From positions 62,001-126,000 of the forward strand of contig NZ_JAVIFV010000004.1 in NCBI RefSeq assembly GCF_031157375.1: 64,000 bases of DNA. Direction: 5' to 3'. This stretch comes from Sphingosinicella sp. LHD-64. Its GTDB lineage: Bacteria > Pseudomonadota > Alphaproteobacteria > Sphingomonadales > Sphingomonadaceae. Shown here in pieces: positions 24,277 through 33,741 of the stretch. Made by a program: the position numbers and the translations under genes. Under the pieces are notes generated by a model. The model did no database searches. It was not told where the DNA came from and saw nothing but the letters and a program-made list of their open reading frames with translations. Each line of letters starts with the position of its first letter. The first letter of the stretch is position 1.

Positions 24277-25164
24277 ATGCAGTGGGACGATCTCAGGCAC
24301 TTTCTGGCCGTCGCGCGGGCGGGGCAACTCGCCCGGGCGGCGGCGCAGCTCGGCGTCGATGCCACCACGGTGGGGCGGCGCCTCAGGCGGCTGGAGACGG
24401 CGCTCGGCCAGACCCTGTTCGAGCAGACCAAGGACGGCCAGGCGCTGACCGAGGCCGGCGAGCGCCTCGCCGAACGGGCCGAGGCGATGGAGCGGCAGAT
24501 CCGCGAGATCGAGGTCGGTGAGGAGGGCGGTCCGGACCTTTCCGGCTCCGTCCGGGTCAGCGTCTCCGAAGGCTTCGGCAGCTGGTTCGTCGCCCGGCAC
24601 CTGCCCGGCTTCGCCGCCGCGCATCCGCGGCTCACCGTCGATCTCGTCGCCTCGTCGGGCTTCCTCAACCCCTCGCGGCGCGAGGCGGACGTGGCGATCC
24701 TGCTCGATCGGCCGCGTAAGGGGCCGCTCTTCACCCGCAAGCTCACAGACTATCGCCTGCGCCTCTATGCCGCGCGCGACTGGCTGGCGGCGCACGGGCC
24801 GGTCGCCAGCCGTGCCGACCTGAAGCGTCACCGACTGATCGGCTACGTCCCCGACCTGCTTTACGCGCCGGAACTGCGTTATCTCGCCGAGATCGCGCCC
24901 GGGCTGGAGCCGCGCCTGCGCAGCACCAGCATCAATGCCCAGCACAATCTGGTCGCAGCCGGGGCGGGGATTGCGGTGCTGCCCTGCTTCATCGGCGACG
25001 CCGATCGGGCGCTGGTGCGCCTGCTCGACGATGTCGCGGTGACGCGCTCCTTCTGGCTGGTCACCCATGCCGACACGCGGCGATCGGCGCGGGTCGGGGC
25101 GTTCGTCGACTGGCTGGCCGGTGTCGTCGCGGCGGGGCAAGGTCAATTGCTGGGCGGGGATTGA
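24277..25164 (+). CDS. LysR-family regulator, probably of mmsA
   Basis: The product has 295 residues. The N-terminal winged helix reads MQWDDLRHFLAVARAGQLAR, then AAAQLGVDATTVGRRLRRLE, the typical LysR recognition helix, followed by a periplasmic-binding-type effector domain (GSVRVSVSEGFGSWFVARHL). It is divergent from mmsA with a 93-bp shared intergenic region, the classic LysR arrangement, so it most likely regulates valine catabolism. The downstream FAH-family gene begins 31 bases after its stop on the same strand and may be co-transcribed. Confidence 0.9.
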   Translation: MQWDDLRHFLAVARAGQLARAAAQLGVDATTVGRRLRRLETALGQTLFEQTKDGQALTEAGERLAERAEAMERQIREIEVGEEGGPDLSGSVRVSVSEGFGSWFVARHLPGFAAAHPRLTVDLVASSGFLNPSRREADVAILLDRPRKGPLFTRKLTDYRLRLYAARDWLAAHGPVASRADLKRHRLIGYVPDLLYAPELRYLAEIAPGLEPRLRSTSINAQHNLVAAGAGIAVLPCFIGDADRALVRLLDDVAVTRSFWLVTHADTRRSARVGAFVDWLAGVVAAGQGQLLGGD

Positions 25165-25195
25165 TCTTCGGCCGCCCAGCGCGGATGAGGCTTTC

Positions 25196-26203
25196 ATGAA
25201 GCTCGCATCGATGAAGCAGGGCCGCGACGGGCGGCTGGTGGTGGTGTCTGACGATCTCGCCTGGTGCGCGGACGCCACCCACATCGCGCCGACCCTCCAG
25301 GCCGCGCTCGACAACTGGGGCTGGGCGGAGGCGCAGCTGAGGCTGCTCGCCACCGATCTCGCCCATGATGTCATCCCCAAGGAGCGGTTCCACGAACGCG
25401 ACGCCGATGCGCCGCTGCCGCGCGCCTACCAATGGGCGGACGGCTCGGCCTATGTGAACCATGTCGAGCTGGTGCGGAAGGCGCGCGGCGCCGAGATGCC
25501 GGAGAGCTTCTGGACCGACCCGCTCATGTATCAGGGCGGCTCGGACGAGATGCTGGCCGCGCGCGATCCGATCCCGCTCGCCGACGAAAGCTGGGGCTGC
25601 GACCTCGAGGCGGAGATCGTGGTGGTGACCGACGATGTGCCGCGCGGCGTGTCGCGCGAGGAGGCACTGGCGCACATCAAGCTCGTCGGCCTCGTCAACG
25701 ACGTGTCCCTGCGCAATCTGATCCCGGCTGAACTCGCCAAGGGTTTTGGATTCCTCCAGTCCAAGCCCGCCTCGGCGCTGTCGCCGGTGTTCGTGACCCC
25801 CGATGCGCTGGCCGAAGCCTGGGCGGACGGCAAGCTCTCGGGCGTGCTGAAGGTCGATCTCAACGGCCGGCCCTTCGGACGGGCCGATGCGGGCGTGGAC
25901 ATGACCTTCGATTTCGGCACGCTCGTCGCCCACCTCGCCAAGACCCGGAATCTGGGCGCTGGCACAGTCGTCGGCTCGGGCACTGTCTCCAACCGCGACG
26001 CGGACGGCGGCCCCGGCAAGCCCGTCGACCGCGGCGGCAAGGGCTATTCCTGCCTGGCCGAGGTCCGCACCGTGGAGACGATCCTCGACGGCAAGCCGGC
26101 GACGCCCTTCCTCAAGGCCGGCGACACCGTCCGCATCTGGATGGACGACGCGCGCGGGCATCCGATCTTCGGCGTGATCGAGCAGACGGTCGCAGCGGGC
26201 TAG
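25196..26203 (+). CDS. Fumarylacetoacetate hydrolase-family protein
   Basis: ATG 25196 starts a 335-residue product, MKLASMKQGRDGRLVVVSDD. The FAH fold is evident: metal ligands in CDLEAEIVVVTDDVP, LVGLVNDVSLRNLIPAELAK, then the C-terminal substrate region VGSGTVSNRD and FLKAGDTVRIWMDDARGHPI. Two-domain members of this length resemble true fumarylacetoacetases or the UPF-type 2-keto-hydrolases of aromatic catabolism. Fumarylacetoacetate from tyrosine breakdown is the leading candidate, but no hmgA or hppD is near. Its stop overlaps the convergent LysR stop as CTAG (26200-26203). Confidence 0.87.
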   Translation: MKLASMKQGRDGRLVVVSDDLAWCADATHIAPTLQAALDNWGWAEAQLRLLATDLAHDVIPKERFHERDADAPLPRAYQWADGSAYVNHVELVRKARGAEMPESFWTDPLMYQGGSDEMLAARDPIPLADESWGCDLEAEIVVVTDDVPRGVSREEALAHIKLVGLVNDVSLRNLIPAELAKGFGFLQSKPASALSPVFVTPDALAEAWADGKLSGVLKVDLNGRPFGRADAGVDMTFDFGTLVAHLAKTRNLGAGTVVGSGTVSNRDADGGPGKPVDRGGKGYSCLAEVRTVETILDGKPATPFLKAGDTVRIWMDDARGHPIFGVIEQTVAAG

Positions 26204-27048
26204 GCGCCCGCTTCCGCCAGAATCCAGTCGCCGAAGCTCAAGAGGGCTGGCCGGTCGTCGCCGGCGCGACGCAGCAGATAATAATGATCCGGGCCGTCGA
26301 GGGTCAGCGGGAACGGCTGAACGAGACGGCCCTCGCTAATCAGCGCACCATACAGGTTCGGCGGCAGCAGCGCCGCGCCCGCACCAGCCAGCGCCGCGGC
26401 GGCGTCGATTTCGTAGGTGGGATAGCCGTCAGCGTCGCTCTGCCCTGGTGGCGGGTCGATACCCGCTGCGGCGAACCAGCGCGGCCAGTCCGGATGCGGG
26501 ATGAGCGGCATCCGGGTGAGATCCGCCGGCGTCGCAATCTCCGCCGCCAGCGCCGGGCACAGCATCGCTGTCGCCTGGACGGGCAGGAGCGGGATGGCGT
26601 CGAAACCGGGCCAGCCGCCGCGGCCGGTCCGGATCGCCAGATCGAACGTCGCGGGATCGCGCAGGTCGGTCGCGACGTCGAGGACGATCTCCGCCGCACC
26701 CGGCAGCGCCCGATAGCGCGCGAGGCGGGGCGCCAGCCAGCGCTGGGCGAAGGAGGGCGGGGCGGTGACCCGCAAGACAGGCGTTGCGCGGCTCCTGCCG
26801 ACCGCCGCGTGCATCAGTCGCAATGCGTCGGCAACCTCTGCCGCCAGCGCGGCGGCCGTCCCGGTGGGGACGATCCTCGGCCCGTGGCGCGCGAACAACG
26901 CGGTCCCGAGATCGGCTTCGAGGTTGCGCATCCGCGCACTCACTGCGGCCGGCGTCACGCCCAGCTCCGTCGCCGCCCTCGTGAAGCTGGCATGGCGCAC
27001 GCAGGCTTCCAGAACGCGCAGCGATTCGACGGGCGGGTGACGGGGCAC
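26200..27048 (-). CDS. LysR-family regulator, GcvA-like
   Basis: The product has 282 residues. The winged helix reads VESLRVLEACVRHASFTRAA, then TELGVTPAAVSARMRNLEAD; the effector domain includes LRVTAPPSFAQRWLAPRLAR and FDLAIRTGRGGWPGFDA, the pattern of GcvA/AmpR-type LysR proteins. It is divergent from the DUF3237 gene at 27147, with a 9-bp inverted repeat at 27052-27076 next to its start, so DUF3237 is its likely target. Its stop overlaps that of the FAH gene. Confidence 0.9.
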   Translation of the reverse strand: MPRHPPVESLRVLEACVRHASFTRAATELGVTPAAVSARMRNLEADLGTALFARHGPRIVPTGTAAALAAEVADALRLMHAAVGRSRATPVLRVTAPPSFAQRWLAPRLARYRALPGAAEIVLDVATDLRDPATFDLAIRTGRGGWPGFDAIPLLPVQATAMLCPALAAEIATPADLTRMPLIPHPDWPRWFAAAGIDPPPGQSDADGYPTYEIDAAAALAGAGAALLPPNLYGALISEGRLVQPFPLTLDGPDHYYLLRRAGDDRPALLSFGDWILAEAGA

Positions 27049-27051
27049 AGG

Positions 27052-27076
27052 TCATTTCAAACACAGGTTGAAATGA
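27052..27076. promoter_or_regulatory. LysR operator candidate (9-bp inverted repeat)
   Basis: TCATTTCAA (27052-27060) and TTGAAATGA (27068-27076) are perfect inverted arms with a 7-bp spacer, four bases upstream of the LysR start and facing the divergent DUF3237 gene. T-TTCAA-N7-TTGAA-A is a typical LysR binding layout. Confidence 0.65.
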
Positions 27077-27146
27077 GGCGAAAGACGTTTCGTTTTCCGG
27101 CCGGGGCGCTTGCCCGTAATTGCCCGCCCGGAAGGAGCAAAAATCC

Positions 27147-27608
27147 ATGACGATACTGCCCTCGCGCCACCTCTTCACCCTGTCGATCGACCTCCACCCG
27201 ACGATCGAGCTTGGCGCCACGCCGGCAGGTGAACGGCGGGTCTTTCCGGTTTCGGGCGGCGCATTCCATGGCGAGCGGATTGCCGGCGAGGTCCTGCCGC
27301 TGGGCGGGGCGGATTATCTGTTGGCGCGGGCGGACGGCTCGGCCCAGCAGGACGTGCGGTTGCTGCTGCGCGCCGCGGACGGTGATCTGATCGCGATGAC
27401 CTATCGCGGCGTTCGAACCTGCACCGCCGAGGTCGCTGCTCGGCTCGCCGCCGGCGATGCGGTGGCGCCGGACGAATATTATCTGCGCACCGCGCCCTTC
27501 TTCGAGACGGCGTCGCTGACCTACGCCTGGCTCAACGGCATCGTCTCGGTCGGAATGGGCGCGCGGCGGCCGGGCGGGGTCACCTACGAGCTGTTCGAGG
27601 TCCTATAG
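27147..27608 (+). CDS. DUF3237 domain protein
   Basis: The product has 153 residues with a good Shine-Dalgarno (GAAGGAG at 27131-27137). It shows the DUF3237 pattern: LFTLSIDLHPTIELGATPAG near the start, the GGADYLLARADGSAQQDVRL strand pair, AMTYRGVRT, and APFFETASLTYAWLNGIVSV, ending GVTYELFEVL. The family forms a beta-barrel of unknown catalytic role and is often found with aromatic or fumarylacetoacetate metabolism. The divergent LysR gene is the probable regulator. Confidence 0.88.
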   Translation: MTILPSRHLFTLSIDLHPTIELGATPAGERRVFPVSGGAFHGERIAGEVLPLGGADYLLARADGSAQQDVRLLLRAADGDLIAMTYRGVRTCTAEVAARLAAGDAVAPDEYYLRTAPFFETASLTYAWLNGIVSVGMGARRPGGVTYELFEVL

Positions 27609-27727
27609 CCGCGCCGCGACTTGCCGTTTGTCGCGCCCGGGTTCATGCGCGGGGAATGAGTCACCTCCCGGCCCGCGATCTGCCTCTCGCTTTCGGAACG
27701 CCGGTCGGCCTGCGGGTTTCGGCCTAG

Positions 27728-30034
27728 ATGGCCAGACGAATCGTCAAAGGCGGCCTGCCGACCCGCGACGAGGTGCTCGACTTCATCCAGTCGTCGGACG
27801 CGCCGGCGGGGAAGCGGGAGATCGCGAAGGCGTTCGGGCTGAAAGGCGCGGACAAGATCGCGCTGAAGGCGCTGCTCAAGGACATGGGCGACGAGGGGCT
27901 GATCGACGCCGGGCCGGGTCGGGCCTTCCACAAGATGGGCGGCATTCCCAAGGTGACGGTGCTGCGCGTCGTCGACGTGGACGATGGCGGGCGTGCGTTT
28001 GCGGTCCCGGAGCGCTGGGAGGCGGAGGGAAATCCGCCGCGCCTCAGGGTGATGGAGCGCAAGGGACGCGGGGCGCCCGCTCTGGGCGTCGGCGACCGCA
28101 TCCTGTCCCGGACGGAAGAGGGCCGGGACGGCTGGATCGCCCATCCGATGAAGAAGCTGCTGAAGGACAGCGAGCTGGTCCTTGGCGTGGTCCATAAGGA
28201 GGGCGAGCGGCACTGGCTGCGGCCGGTCGAGAAGAAGGAGCGGCGCGAGCTCGCCATCTCCGATCTCGGCGAGGCGCGGGTCGGCGATCTGGTGCTGGCC
28301 GAGAAGACCGGGCGGCCGCCGCGCCTGTCCGCGCGGGTCGACACGATCCTCGGCGACCCCTTCGCGCCGCGCAGCTTCAGCCTGATTGCGATCCACAAGC
28401 ACGAGATTCCGCACGTCTTCCCCGACGCGGTGCTGGCCGAGGCCGAGCGGATGGCGAAGCAGCCGCTGGGCGAGCGCGAGGACCTGACGCACATTCCGAT
28501 CGTCGCGATCGACCCGGCCGACGCGCGCGACCATGACGACGCGGTCTGGGCGGCGGCGGACGACGATCCGGGCAATGAAGGCGGCTGGAAGGCGATCGTC
28601 GCGATCGCCGATGTCAGCTTCTACGTCCGGCCCGGTTCGGCGCTGGACAAGGAGGCACGGAGGCGCGGCAACAGCGTCTACTTCCCGGACCGGGTCGTGC
28701 CGATGCTGCCCGAGACGCTCAGCGCCGACGTCTGCTCGCTCAAGGAAGGCGAAGATCGGGCGGCGCTCGCCTGCCATCTGCAGGTGAGCAAGGCGGGGGC
28801 GCTCAAATCCTGGCGCTTCACCCGGGCGCGGGTCCGCATCGCCGCCAATATCGCCTATGAAGATGCGCAGGCGGCGATCGATGCGGAGAAGGGGCAGGAC
28901 CGGATCGAGGTCAGTTCGCCGACCTGTTCGATGCCGGAAATCGAAAGCGACGGCCCGGTGCCGCGGGCGCTGGTTCAGGCCACGCTGAAGCCGCTCTGGG
29001 CGTGCTGGCAGGCGCTCTATAAGGCGCGGGATAAAAGGGCGCCGCTGGAGCTGGATCTTCCGGAACGGCGGGTGATGCTCGACGAGAAGGGACGCATCCT
29101 CTCGGTCGCCCCGCGCGAGCGGCTCGACGCGCACAAGCTGATCGAGGATTACATGATCGCCGCGAATGTCGCGGCCGCCAAGGCGCTGGAGGCGAGGCGC
29201 GGACCGGTCATGTATCGCGTCCACGAGCCGCCGGCGCGCGAGAAGCTGGTCGCGCTCAAGGACTATCTCAAGACCTTCGGCATCGAGTTCGCGCTGGGCC
29301 AGGTGATCCGTCCGGAGACGTTCAACCGGATCATCGACCGCCTCGGCGAGGCCGAGTTCCGGCCGCAGGTAATGGAGCAGATCCTGCGCACCCAGACCCA
29401 GGCCTATTACGCCCCGCGCAACCAGGGCCATTTCGGTCTCGCGCTCGGCTCCTACGCCCATTTCACCTCGCCGATCCGCCGCTATGCGGACCTCCTCGTC
29501 CATCGCTCGCTGGTCGCGAGCTACCGGCTCGGTGAAGGCGGCCTCGCCGCCGACGAGGAGGCATCGATGGAGGTGACCGGCGAACTCATCTCGAACCTCG
29601 AGCGCCGCGCCATGGTCGCCGAGCGCGAGACGCTGGACCGTTATGTCGCCGCCTATCTCTCCGATCATGTCGGGCAGGTGATGGACTGCCGGATCACCGG
29701 CGTGCAGCCGTTCGGCTTCTTCGCCACGGTCGAGGCGCTGGGCGGTGACGGACTGGTGCCGGCGGCGATCCTCGGCAGCGAATATTTCCGCTACGACGAG
29801 TCCAGCCTCAGCCTCACCGGCGAGGAGAGCGGCGAGCGCTATACCCTCGGCCAGCGGCTGAAGCTGCGCCTCGTCGAAGCCGATCCGGTGAGCGGCAACC
29901 TGCGGTTCGAGCTGCCGGAAGGTGCAAAAGGTGGCGAACGGCCGTCGCGTCCCCGTGGTCCGCGTCGCGACGGGGCCGGGCATATGGTCGGCCGCCGGGG
30001 ACGGCCGGGGAATATCCGCCACCGGTCCCGTTAA
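27728..30034 (+). CDS. rnr: Ribonuclease R
   Basis: The product has 768 residues with full RNase R architecture: an N-terminal winged helix (PAGKREIAKAFGLKGADKIA), cold-shock-like domains to about residue 240, the RNB catalytic domain with the magnesium-binding motif IDPADARDHDDAVWAA near 260-275, SPIRRYADLLVHRSLVASYR near 580, and a C-terminal S1 domain (DCRITGVQPFGFFATVEALG) with a basic tail. It is a processive 3'-5' exoribonuclease that degrades structured RNA, including rRNA and tmRNA targets. ATG 27728 starts a typical N terminus (MARRIVKGGLPTRDEVLDFI). Confidence 0.95.
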   Translation: MARRIVKGGLPTRDEVLDFIQSSDAPAGKREIAKAFGLKGADKIALKALLKDMGDEGLIDAGPGRAFHKMGGIPKVTVLRVVDVDDGGRAFAVPERWEAEGNPPRLRVMERKGRGAPALGVGDRILSRTEEGRDGWIAHPMKKLLKDSELVLGVVHKEGERHWLRPVEKKERRELAISDLGEARVGDLVLAEKTGRPPRLSARVDTILGDPFAPRSFSLIAIHKHEIPHVFPDAVLAEAERMAKQPLGEREDLTHIPIVAIDPADARDHDDAVWAAADDDPGNEGGWKAIVAIADVSFYVRPGSALDKEARRRGNSVYFPDRVVPMLPETLSADVCSLKEGEDRAALACHLQVSKAGALKSWRFTRARVRIAANIAYEDAQAAIDAEKGQDRIEVSSPTCSMPEIESDGPVPRALVQATLKPLWACWQALYKARDKRAPLELDLPERRVMLDEKGRILSVAPRERLDAHKLIEDYMIAANVAAAKALEARRGPVMYRVHEPPAREKLVALKDYLKTFGIEFALGQVIRPETFNRIIDRLGEAEFRPQVMEQILRTQTQAYYAPRNQGHFGLALGSYAHFTSPIRRYADLLVHRSLVASYRLGEGGLAADEEASMEVTGELISNLERRAMVAERETLDRYVAAYLSDHVGQVMDCRITGVQPFGFFATVEALGGDGLVPAAILGSEYFRYDESSLSLTGEESGERYTLGQRLKLRLVEADPVSGNLRFELPEGAKGGERPSRPRGPRRDGAGHMVGRRGRPGNIRHRSR

Positions 30035-30130
30035 TCTTTTTGCACTCGCGCGTCACAAAAGCGCAATTTCTGGCAAAGTCCGCATTAACCATTCGCCCCT
30101 AGAGCCCGCCGCGACAGGGAGCGACGGGCA

Positions 30131-31462
30131 ATGGCATTCAGTCTGGCGGAAGAGGCGAAACGGGCCGGGACGGAGCGGCACGAAGCCGCCCGCGACGTCG
30201 CCGCATTCGCCATGGCGGCCGATGCGATCCCGTCCGATCTGCCGCTCGCGAAGGCGATGGAGATGTTCCGCCGCTTCCCGAAGGCGCGCTTCCTCGCCGT
30301 GGTCGACGCGCAGGGCCGCCCGGTGGGCGCGCTGCACGAGCAGGTGGTGCGCGATCTGCTGTTCAGCCCGTTCGGCCACGCGCTGCTCGCCAATCCCGGC
30401 TGCCGCTGGACCCTGGCCGAGATGGTCCGGCCCTGTCCGGTCGCCGAGATCGATGCGAGTGTCGAGTCCCTGATCGCCGCGCATGGCGACGGCGACGGGA
30501 TCGAGGGAATGATCCTGACCCGACGCGGTCGTTATGCCGCGCTGCTGCCGAGCCAGGCGCTGGTCCGTCTCGCGGCGCGGCGCGAGCTGGACGAGGCCGA
30601 GGCGGCGATCGCGCGCAGCCAGGCATTGAAGCGGTCGTTCGATCGGTTCCGGGCCGATGCGGCGGAGTTCGTTGCCGCGCTCGGAGTAGCGGCCGAGGAG
30701 ATTCGCGGCACCGCCACCGGTGTCGCCGAGCGCGCGGCGCAGAACGGCGCCCAAGCGACCGCCGTCGCGGCCGCGTCCAGCCAGGGCGCCGACGGGATCG
30801 CCGAGGTCGCCAGCTCGAGTGCCGAGCTGGCCCGTCAGGGCGGGATGATCGAGCGGCGCGTGATCGAGGCCGAGCAGGCGGTGGCGGCGGCGGTCGGCCA
30901 TGTCGCGGCGGGTGCCGAAAAGGCGACGCGGCTGGCCGAGGCGGCTGATGCGATCGGCAGCATCGTCCACCTGATCACCGAGATTTCGGGCAAGGTGAAC
31001 ATGCTCGCGATCAACGCGACGATCGAGGCGGCGCGCGCCGGCGTGGCGGGCCGCTCGTTCGCGGTTGTCGCAGGCGAGGTGAAGAACCTCGCGAACCAGG
31101 CGGGCGCCGCGGCGCGCGGCATCGAGGCGCAGGTCGCCGCCGTGCGCGCCGCCGTGACCGACAGCACCGGCGTCAATCTCGCGATCGCCGAGATCGTCGC
31201 CCAGGTTGAGAGCGCGACCGCCCAGATCCGCGAATCGGTGCTGGAGCAATCCATGGCGACGACGATGATCGCCGCGACGGTTGAGCAATGCGCGGTCGCC
31301 AGTGCCCAGATTTCGAGCCATGTCGGCGAAATGGGAAGCCGCGCCGCGACCGCCGGCGACATGGCGCTGCGCCTCGGCGGCGTCGCCGAAGGGCTCGGCG
31401 TCCGCGCCGAGGCGTTGCGCGATCGCGTCGATGGCTTCCTCGCGGAGATCAGGGCCGCCTGA
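30131..31462 (+). CDS. Soluble methyl-accepting chemotaxis-type protein with CBS-like N terminus
   Basis: The product has 443 residues without membrane spans. Residues 25-155 resemble a CBS-domain pair ([40 protein letters not shown], then a second half-motif around [13 protein letters not shown]). The rest is alanine-rich coiled coil with an MCP signalling tip, [20 protein letters not shown], near residues 290-310, and [13 protein letters not shown]. It would signal to CheA from the cytoplasm, perhaps sensing nucleotides through the CBS pair; the ligand is inferred. No che genes are nearby. Confidence 0.85.
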   Translation: MAFSLAEEAKRAGTERHEAARDVAAFAMAADAIPSDLPLAKAMEMFRRFPKARFLAVVDAQGRPVGALHEQVVRDLLFSPFGHALLANPGCRWTLAEMVRPCPVAEIDASVESLIAAHGDGDGIEGMILTRRGRYAALLPSQALVRLAARRELDEAEAAIARSQALKRSFDRFRADAAEFVAALGVAAEEIRGTATGVAERAAQNGAQATAVAAASSQGADGIAEVASSSAELARQGGMIERRVIEAEQAVAAAVGHVAAGAEKATRLAEAADAIGSIVHLITEISGKVNMLAINATIEAARAGVAGRSFAVVAGEVKNLANQAGAAARGIEAQVAAVRAAVTDSTGVNLAIAEIVAQVESATAQIRESVLEQSMATTMIAATVEQCAVASAQISSHVGEMGSRAATAGDMALRLGGVAEGLGVRAEALRDRVDGFLAEIRAA

Positions 31463-31560
31463 TCGCCGCCTTCGTCGCGCCCATCGTCACGCCCGTCGAT
31501 GCCTGCGGGCGATCGTGAACGGACCGCGCCATCGGCGCTCCTCCGGAATCGGGGGAAGAG

Positions 31561-32421
31561 ATGACACGGATGTTTCGTTGGATCGGTTATGGTCTCGCCA
31601 TTATGGCAGTGCTGGCACTGGGGTTCGCAGCTTGGGTGTGGTTGGCCTCGGCGCGGGTGCTCGGCCGGACGCATGAGGCGGCGCCAGAGCGGCTGGTGCA
31701 ACCGAGCGCGGCGCAGCTCGCCGACGCGCCGCGGCAGGCGCGCATCCTCGGCTGCCTCAGCTGCCATGCCGAGGGGCTGCGCGGTCGGATGATGTTCGAG
31801 GCGCCCAATGTCGTGAAGGTCTGGGCGCCCAACCTCACCGAACTCGCCGCGCGCGCCACCGACCAGCAGCTCGCCCAGGCGATCCGCCAGGGTATCGGCC
31901 AGGATGGCCGGCCGCTCTTCGTCATGCCCTCGCCGATGTATTCGCATCTGAGCGACCAGGAGGTCGCCGCGCTGATCGTCTTCATGCGCAGCCTGCCGCG
32001 CGCCGGAGCGCAAACGCCGAGGATCGAATGGGGACCGATCGGCCGCTTCGCGCTGGCGACCGGCCGGTTCCCGGACGCGGTCGGGCGGGTCGAGGAGTTC
32101 CGCGTGCGCCAGCCGTTCGATCTCGGCCCGGCCACCGCGGCCGGCCGGCGGATCGCGATGACGGGTTGCACCGAATGCCATGGCGCCGACCTGTCGGGCG
32201 GCCGGCCGACGCCGGACATCACCGCGCCCGATCTCGCCATCGCCGGCGCCTATGACCGGGAGCAGTTTCGCCGGATGCTCCGGACCGGCCGCCCGCCCAG
32301 CGGGCGCGACCTCGGCCTGATGGGCAAGATCGCGCGCGACGACACGCGCCATCTCACCGATACGGAGATCGACCAGCTCCACGCCTATCTGCAGGAAAGG
32401 GCGCAGCGCATCGCGCGGTAG
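31561..32421 (+). CDS. Membrane-anchored diheme c-type cytochrome
   Basis: The product has 286 residues. An uncleaved N-terminal anchor (about residues 8-30) is followed by two heme-c domains with attachment motifs CLSCH (65-69) and CTECH (203-207). The methionine ligand of the first heme is probably in FVMPSPMYSHLSDQEVAAL, the usual M-P-x-x-x-x-x-L-S-D-x-E pattern. It should transfer electrons at the periplasmic side of the inner membrane, as in alcohol or sugar dehydrogenase cytochrome subunits; the partner is not in the neighbourhood. Confidence 0.9.
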   Translation: MTRMFRWIGYGLAIMAVLALGFAAWVWLASARVLGRTHEAAPERLVQPSAAQLADAPRQARILGCLSCHAEGLRGRMMFEAPNVVKVWAPNLTELAARATDQQLAQAIRQGIGQDGRPLFVMPSPMYSHLSDQEVAALIVFMRSLPRAGAQTPRIEWGPIGRFALATGRFPDAVGRVEEFRVRQPFDLGPATAAGRRIAMTGCTECHGADLSGGRPTPDITAPDLAIAGAYDREQFRRMLRTGRPPSGRDLGLMGKIARDDTRHLTDTEIDQLHAYLQERAQRIAR

Positions 32422-32498
32422 CAAGGCCCGGATATCCGCTGACCCGAATCGGGGCGTTGGCGCTATGGCGGGAGCGGACACAGTACAGGAGCCCGCTC

Positions 32499-33095
32499 AT
32501 GCCCCAGCCCCGCACCGTCGCCGTGATCGTCGGCAGCCTTCGCCGCGACTCGCTCAATCGCAAGGTGGCGCTGGAGCTGGCGCGGCTGGCGCCACCGCAT
32601 CTTACTCTTGAGATCGTCGAGATCGGCGATCTGCCGCTCTACAATCAGGATCTCGAGACGGAGTCGCCGCCGCCCGCCTGGACGGCATTTCGCGGGAAGG
32701 TCGCCCCGGCGGACGGCGTGCTGTTCGTGACGCCCGAATATAACCGGTCGATGCCCGCGCCGATCAAGAATGCGATTGACGTGGGCTCGCGGCCCTACGG
32801 CCGTTCGGTCTGGCCGAAAAAGCCCGGCGCGGTGATCAGCGCCTCGCCCGGCGCCTATGGCGGGTTCGGCGCCAACCACCATCTGCGCCAGTGCACGGTG
32901 TTCCTCGACATCCCGCTGATGCAGCAGCCGGAGGCCTATCTGGCAAAGGTTGGCGACTGGTTCGGCGCGGACGGGCAGGTCGCCGACGAGAAGCACCGCA
33001 CCTACCTCGCCGATTTCGTCGCGGCCTATGCCGACTGGATCGAGAAGATCCTGCGCGGGCCGGGCGAGCTCGCCGACGACGCGGCGAAGGGCTAG
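32499..33095 (+). CDS. NADPH-dependent FMN reductase
   Basis: ATG 32499 gives a 198-residue flavodoxin-like enzyme. The FMN phosphate loop is GSLRRDSLNRK near residues 12-22 and the second loop TPEYNRSMPAPIKNAIDVGS near residue 84, both standard for the ArsH/ChrR/YieF group. It reduces FMN or quinones with NAD(P)H and may protect against redox-cycling compounds. It is monocistronic; a type A palindromic element follows its stop at 33101. Confidence 0.92.
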   Translation: MPQPRTVAVIVGSLRRDSLNRKVALELARLAPPHLTLEIVEIGDLPLYNQDLETESPPPAWTAFRGKVAPADGVLFVTPEYNRSMPAPIKNAIDVGSRPYGRSVWPKKPGAVISASPGAYGGFGANHHLRQCTVFLDIPLMQQPEAYLAKVGDWFGADGQVADEKHRTYLADFVAAYADWIEKILRGPGELADDAAKG

Positions 33096-33100
33096 CTATT

Positions 33101-33169
33101 CGTCATTCCAGCGAAAGCTGGAATCTCATTGCCTTAAGAAGGGAGATCCCAGCTTTCGCTGGGATGACG
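33101..33169. repeat. Palindromic repeat element, type A, copy 4
   Basis: The 69-bp element runs from CGTCATTCCAGC to GCTGGGATGACG, between the convergent FMN reductase and dcd genes, where it could also act as a bidirectional terminator. Confidence 0.8.
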
Positions 33170-33186
33170 GGAGAACGTGCGGCCCG

Positions 33187-33741
33187 TCAGAGCTTCGGCA
33201 GCGTCACGCCGCGCTGGCCCATATATTTGCCGGCGCGGTCGGCGTAGCTCACCTCGCAGGGCTCGTTGCCCTGCAGGAAGAGGAACTGGCAGGCGCCCTC
33301 GTTCGCGTAGACCTTGGCCGGGAGCGGCGTGGTGTTGCTGAATTCCAGCGTCACATGGCCTTCCCAGCCGGGCTCCAGCGGCGTCACGTTCACGATGATG
33401 CCGCAGCGCGCATAGGTCGATTTGCCGAGGCAGATCACCAGCACGTCGCGGGGAATGCGGAAATATTCGACCGTCCGGGCGAGCGCGAAGCTGTTCGGCG
33501 GGATGATGCAGCAATCGGTCTTGCGGTCGACGAAGCTGTTGGCGGCGAAATCCTTGGGATCGACCACCGCATTGTCGACATTGGTGAAAATCTTGAACTC
33601 GTCGGCGACCCGCGCGTCATAGCCATAGGAGGAAAGGCCGTAGCTGATGCAGTTCTCGCGCCGCTGCCCCTCGACGAACGGCTCGATCATGCCTTCGCCC
33701 AGCGCCTTCTCGCGAATCCAGCGGTCGGAGAGTATCGCCAT
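33187..33741 (-). CDS. dcd: dCTP deaminase
   Basis: The product has 184 residues. It begins [20 protein letters not shown] and carries the family motifs [29 protein letters not shown] (phosphate binding) and the active-site segment [18 protein letters not shown] with the catalytic glutamate. The trimeric enzyme deaminates dCTP to dUTP for thymidylate synthesis. It begins directly after the stop of the lipoprotein gene on the same strand, forming a three-gene run UPF0262-lipoprotein-dcd. Confidence 0.95.
   Translation of the reverse strand: MAILSDRWIREKALGEGMIEPFVEGQRRENCISYGLSSYGYDARVADEFKIFTNVDNAVVDPKDFAANSFVDRKTDCCIIPPNSFALARTVEYFRIPRDVLVICLGKSTYARCGIIVNVTPLEPGWEGHVTLEFSNTTPLPAKVYANEGACQFLFLQGNEPCEVSYADRAGKYMGQRGVTLPKL

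Noticed and set aside
24184-25380. N-terminal extension of mmsA by about 400 codons in the same frame
   Set aside because: The extension lies antisense to a well-formed LysR gene and has no family similarity; ATG 24183 gives the normal MmsA length.
27584-30022. An 812-codon minus-strand open frame opposite rnr
   Set aside because: It shows no recognisable domains, and the plus strand encodes a complete RNase R. High G+C content produces such long shadows.
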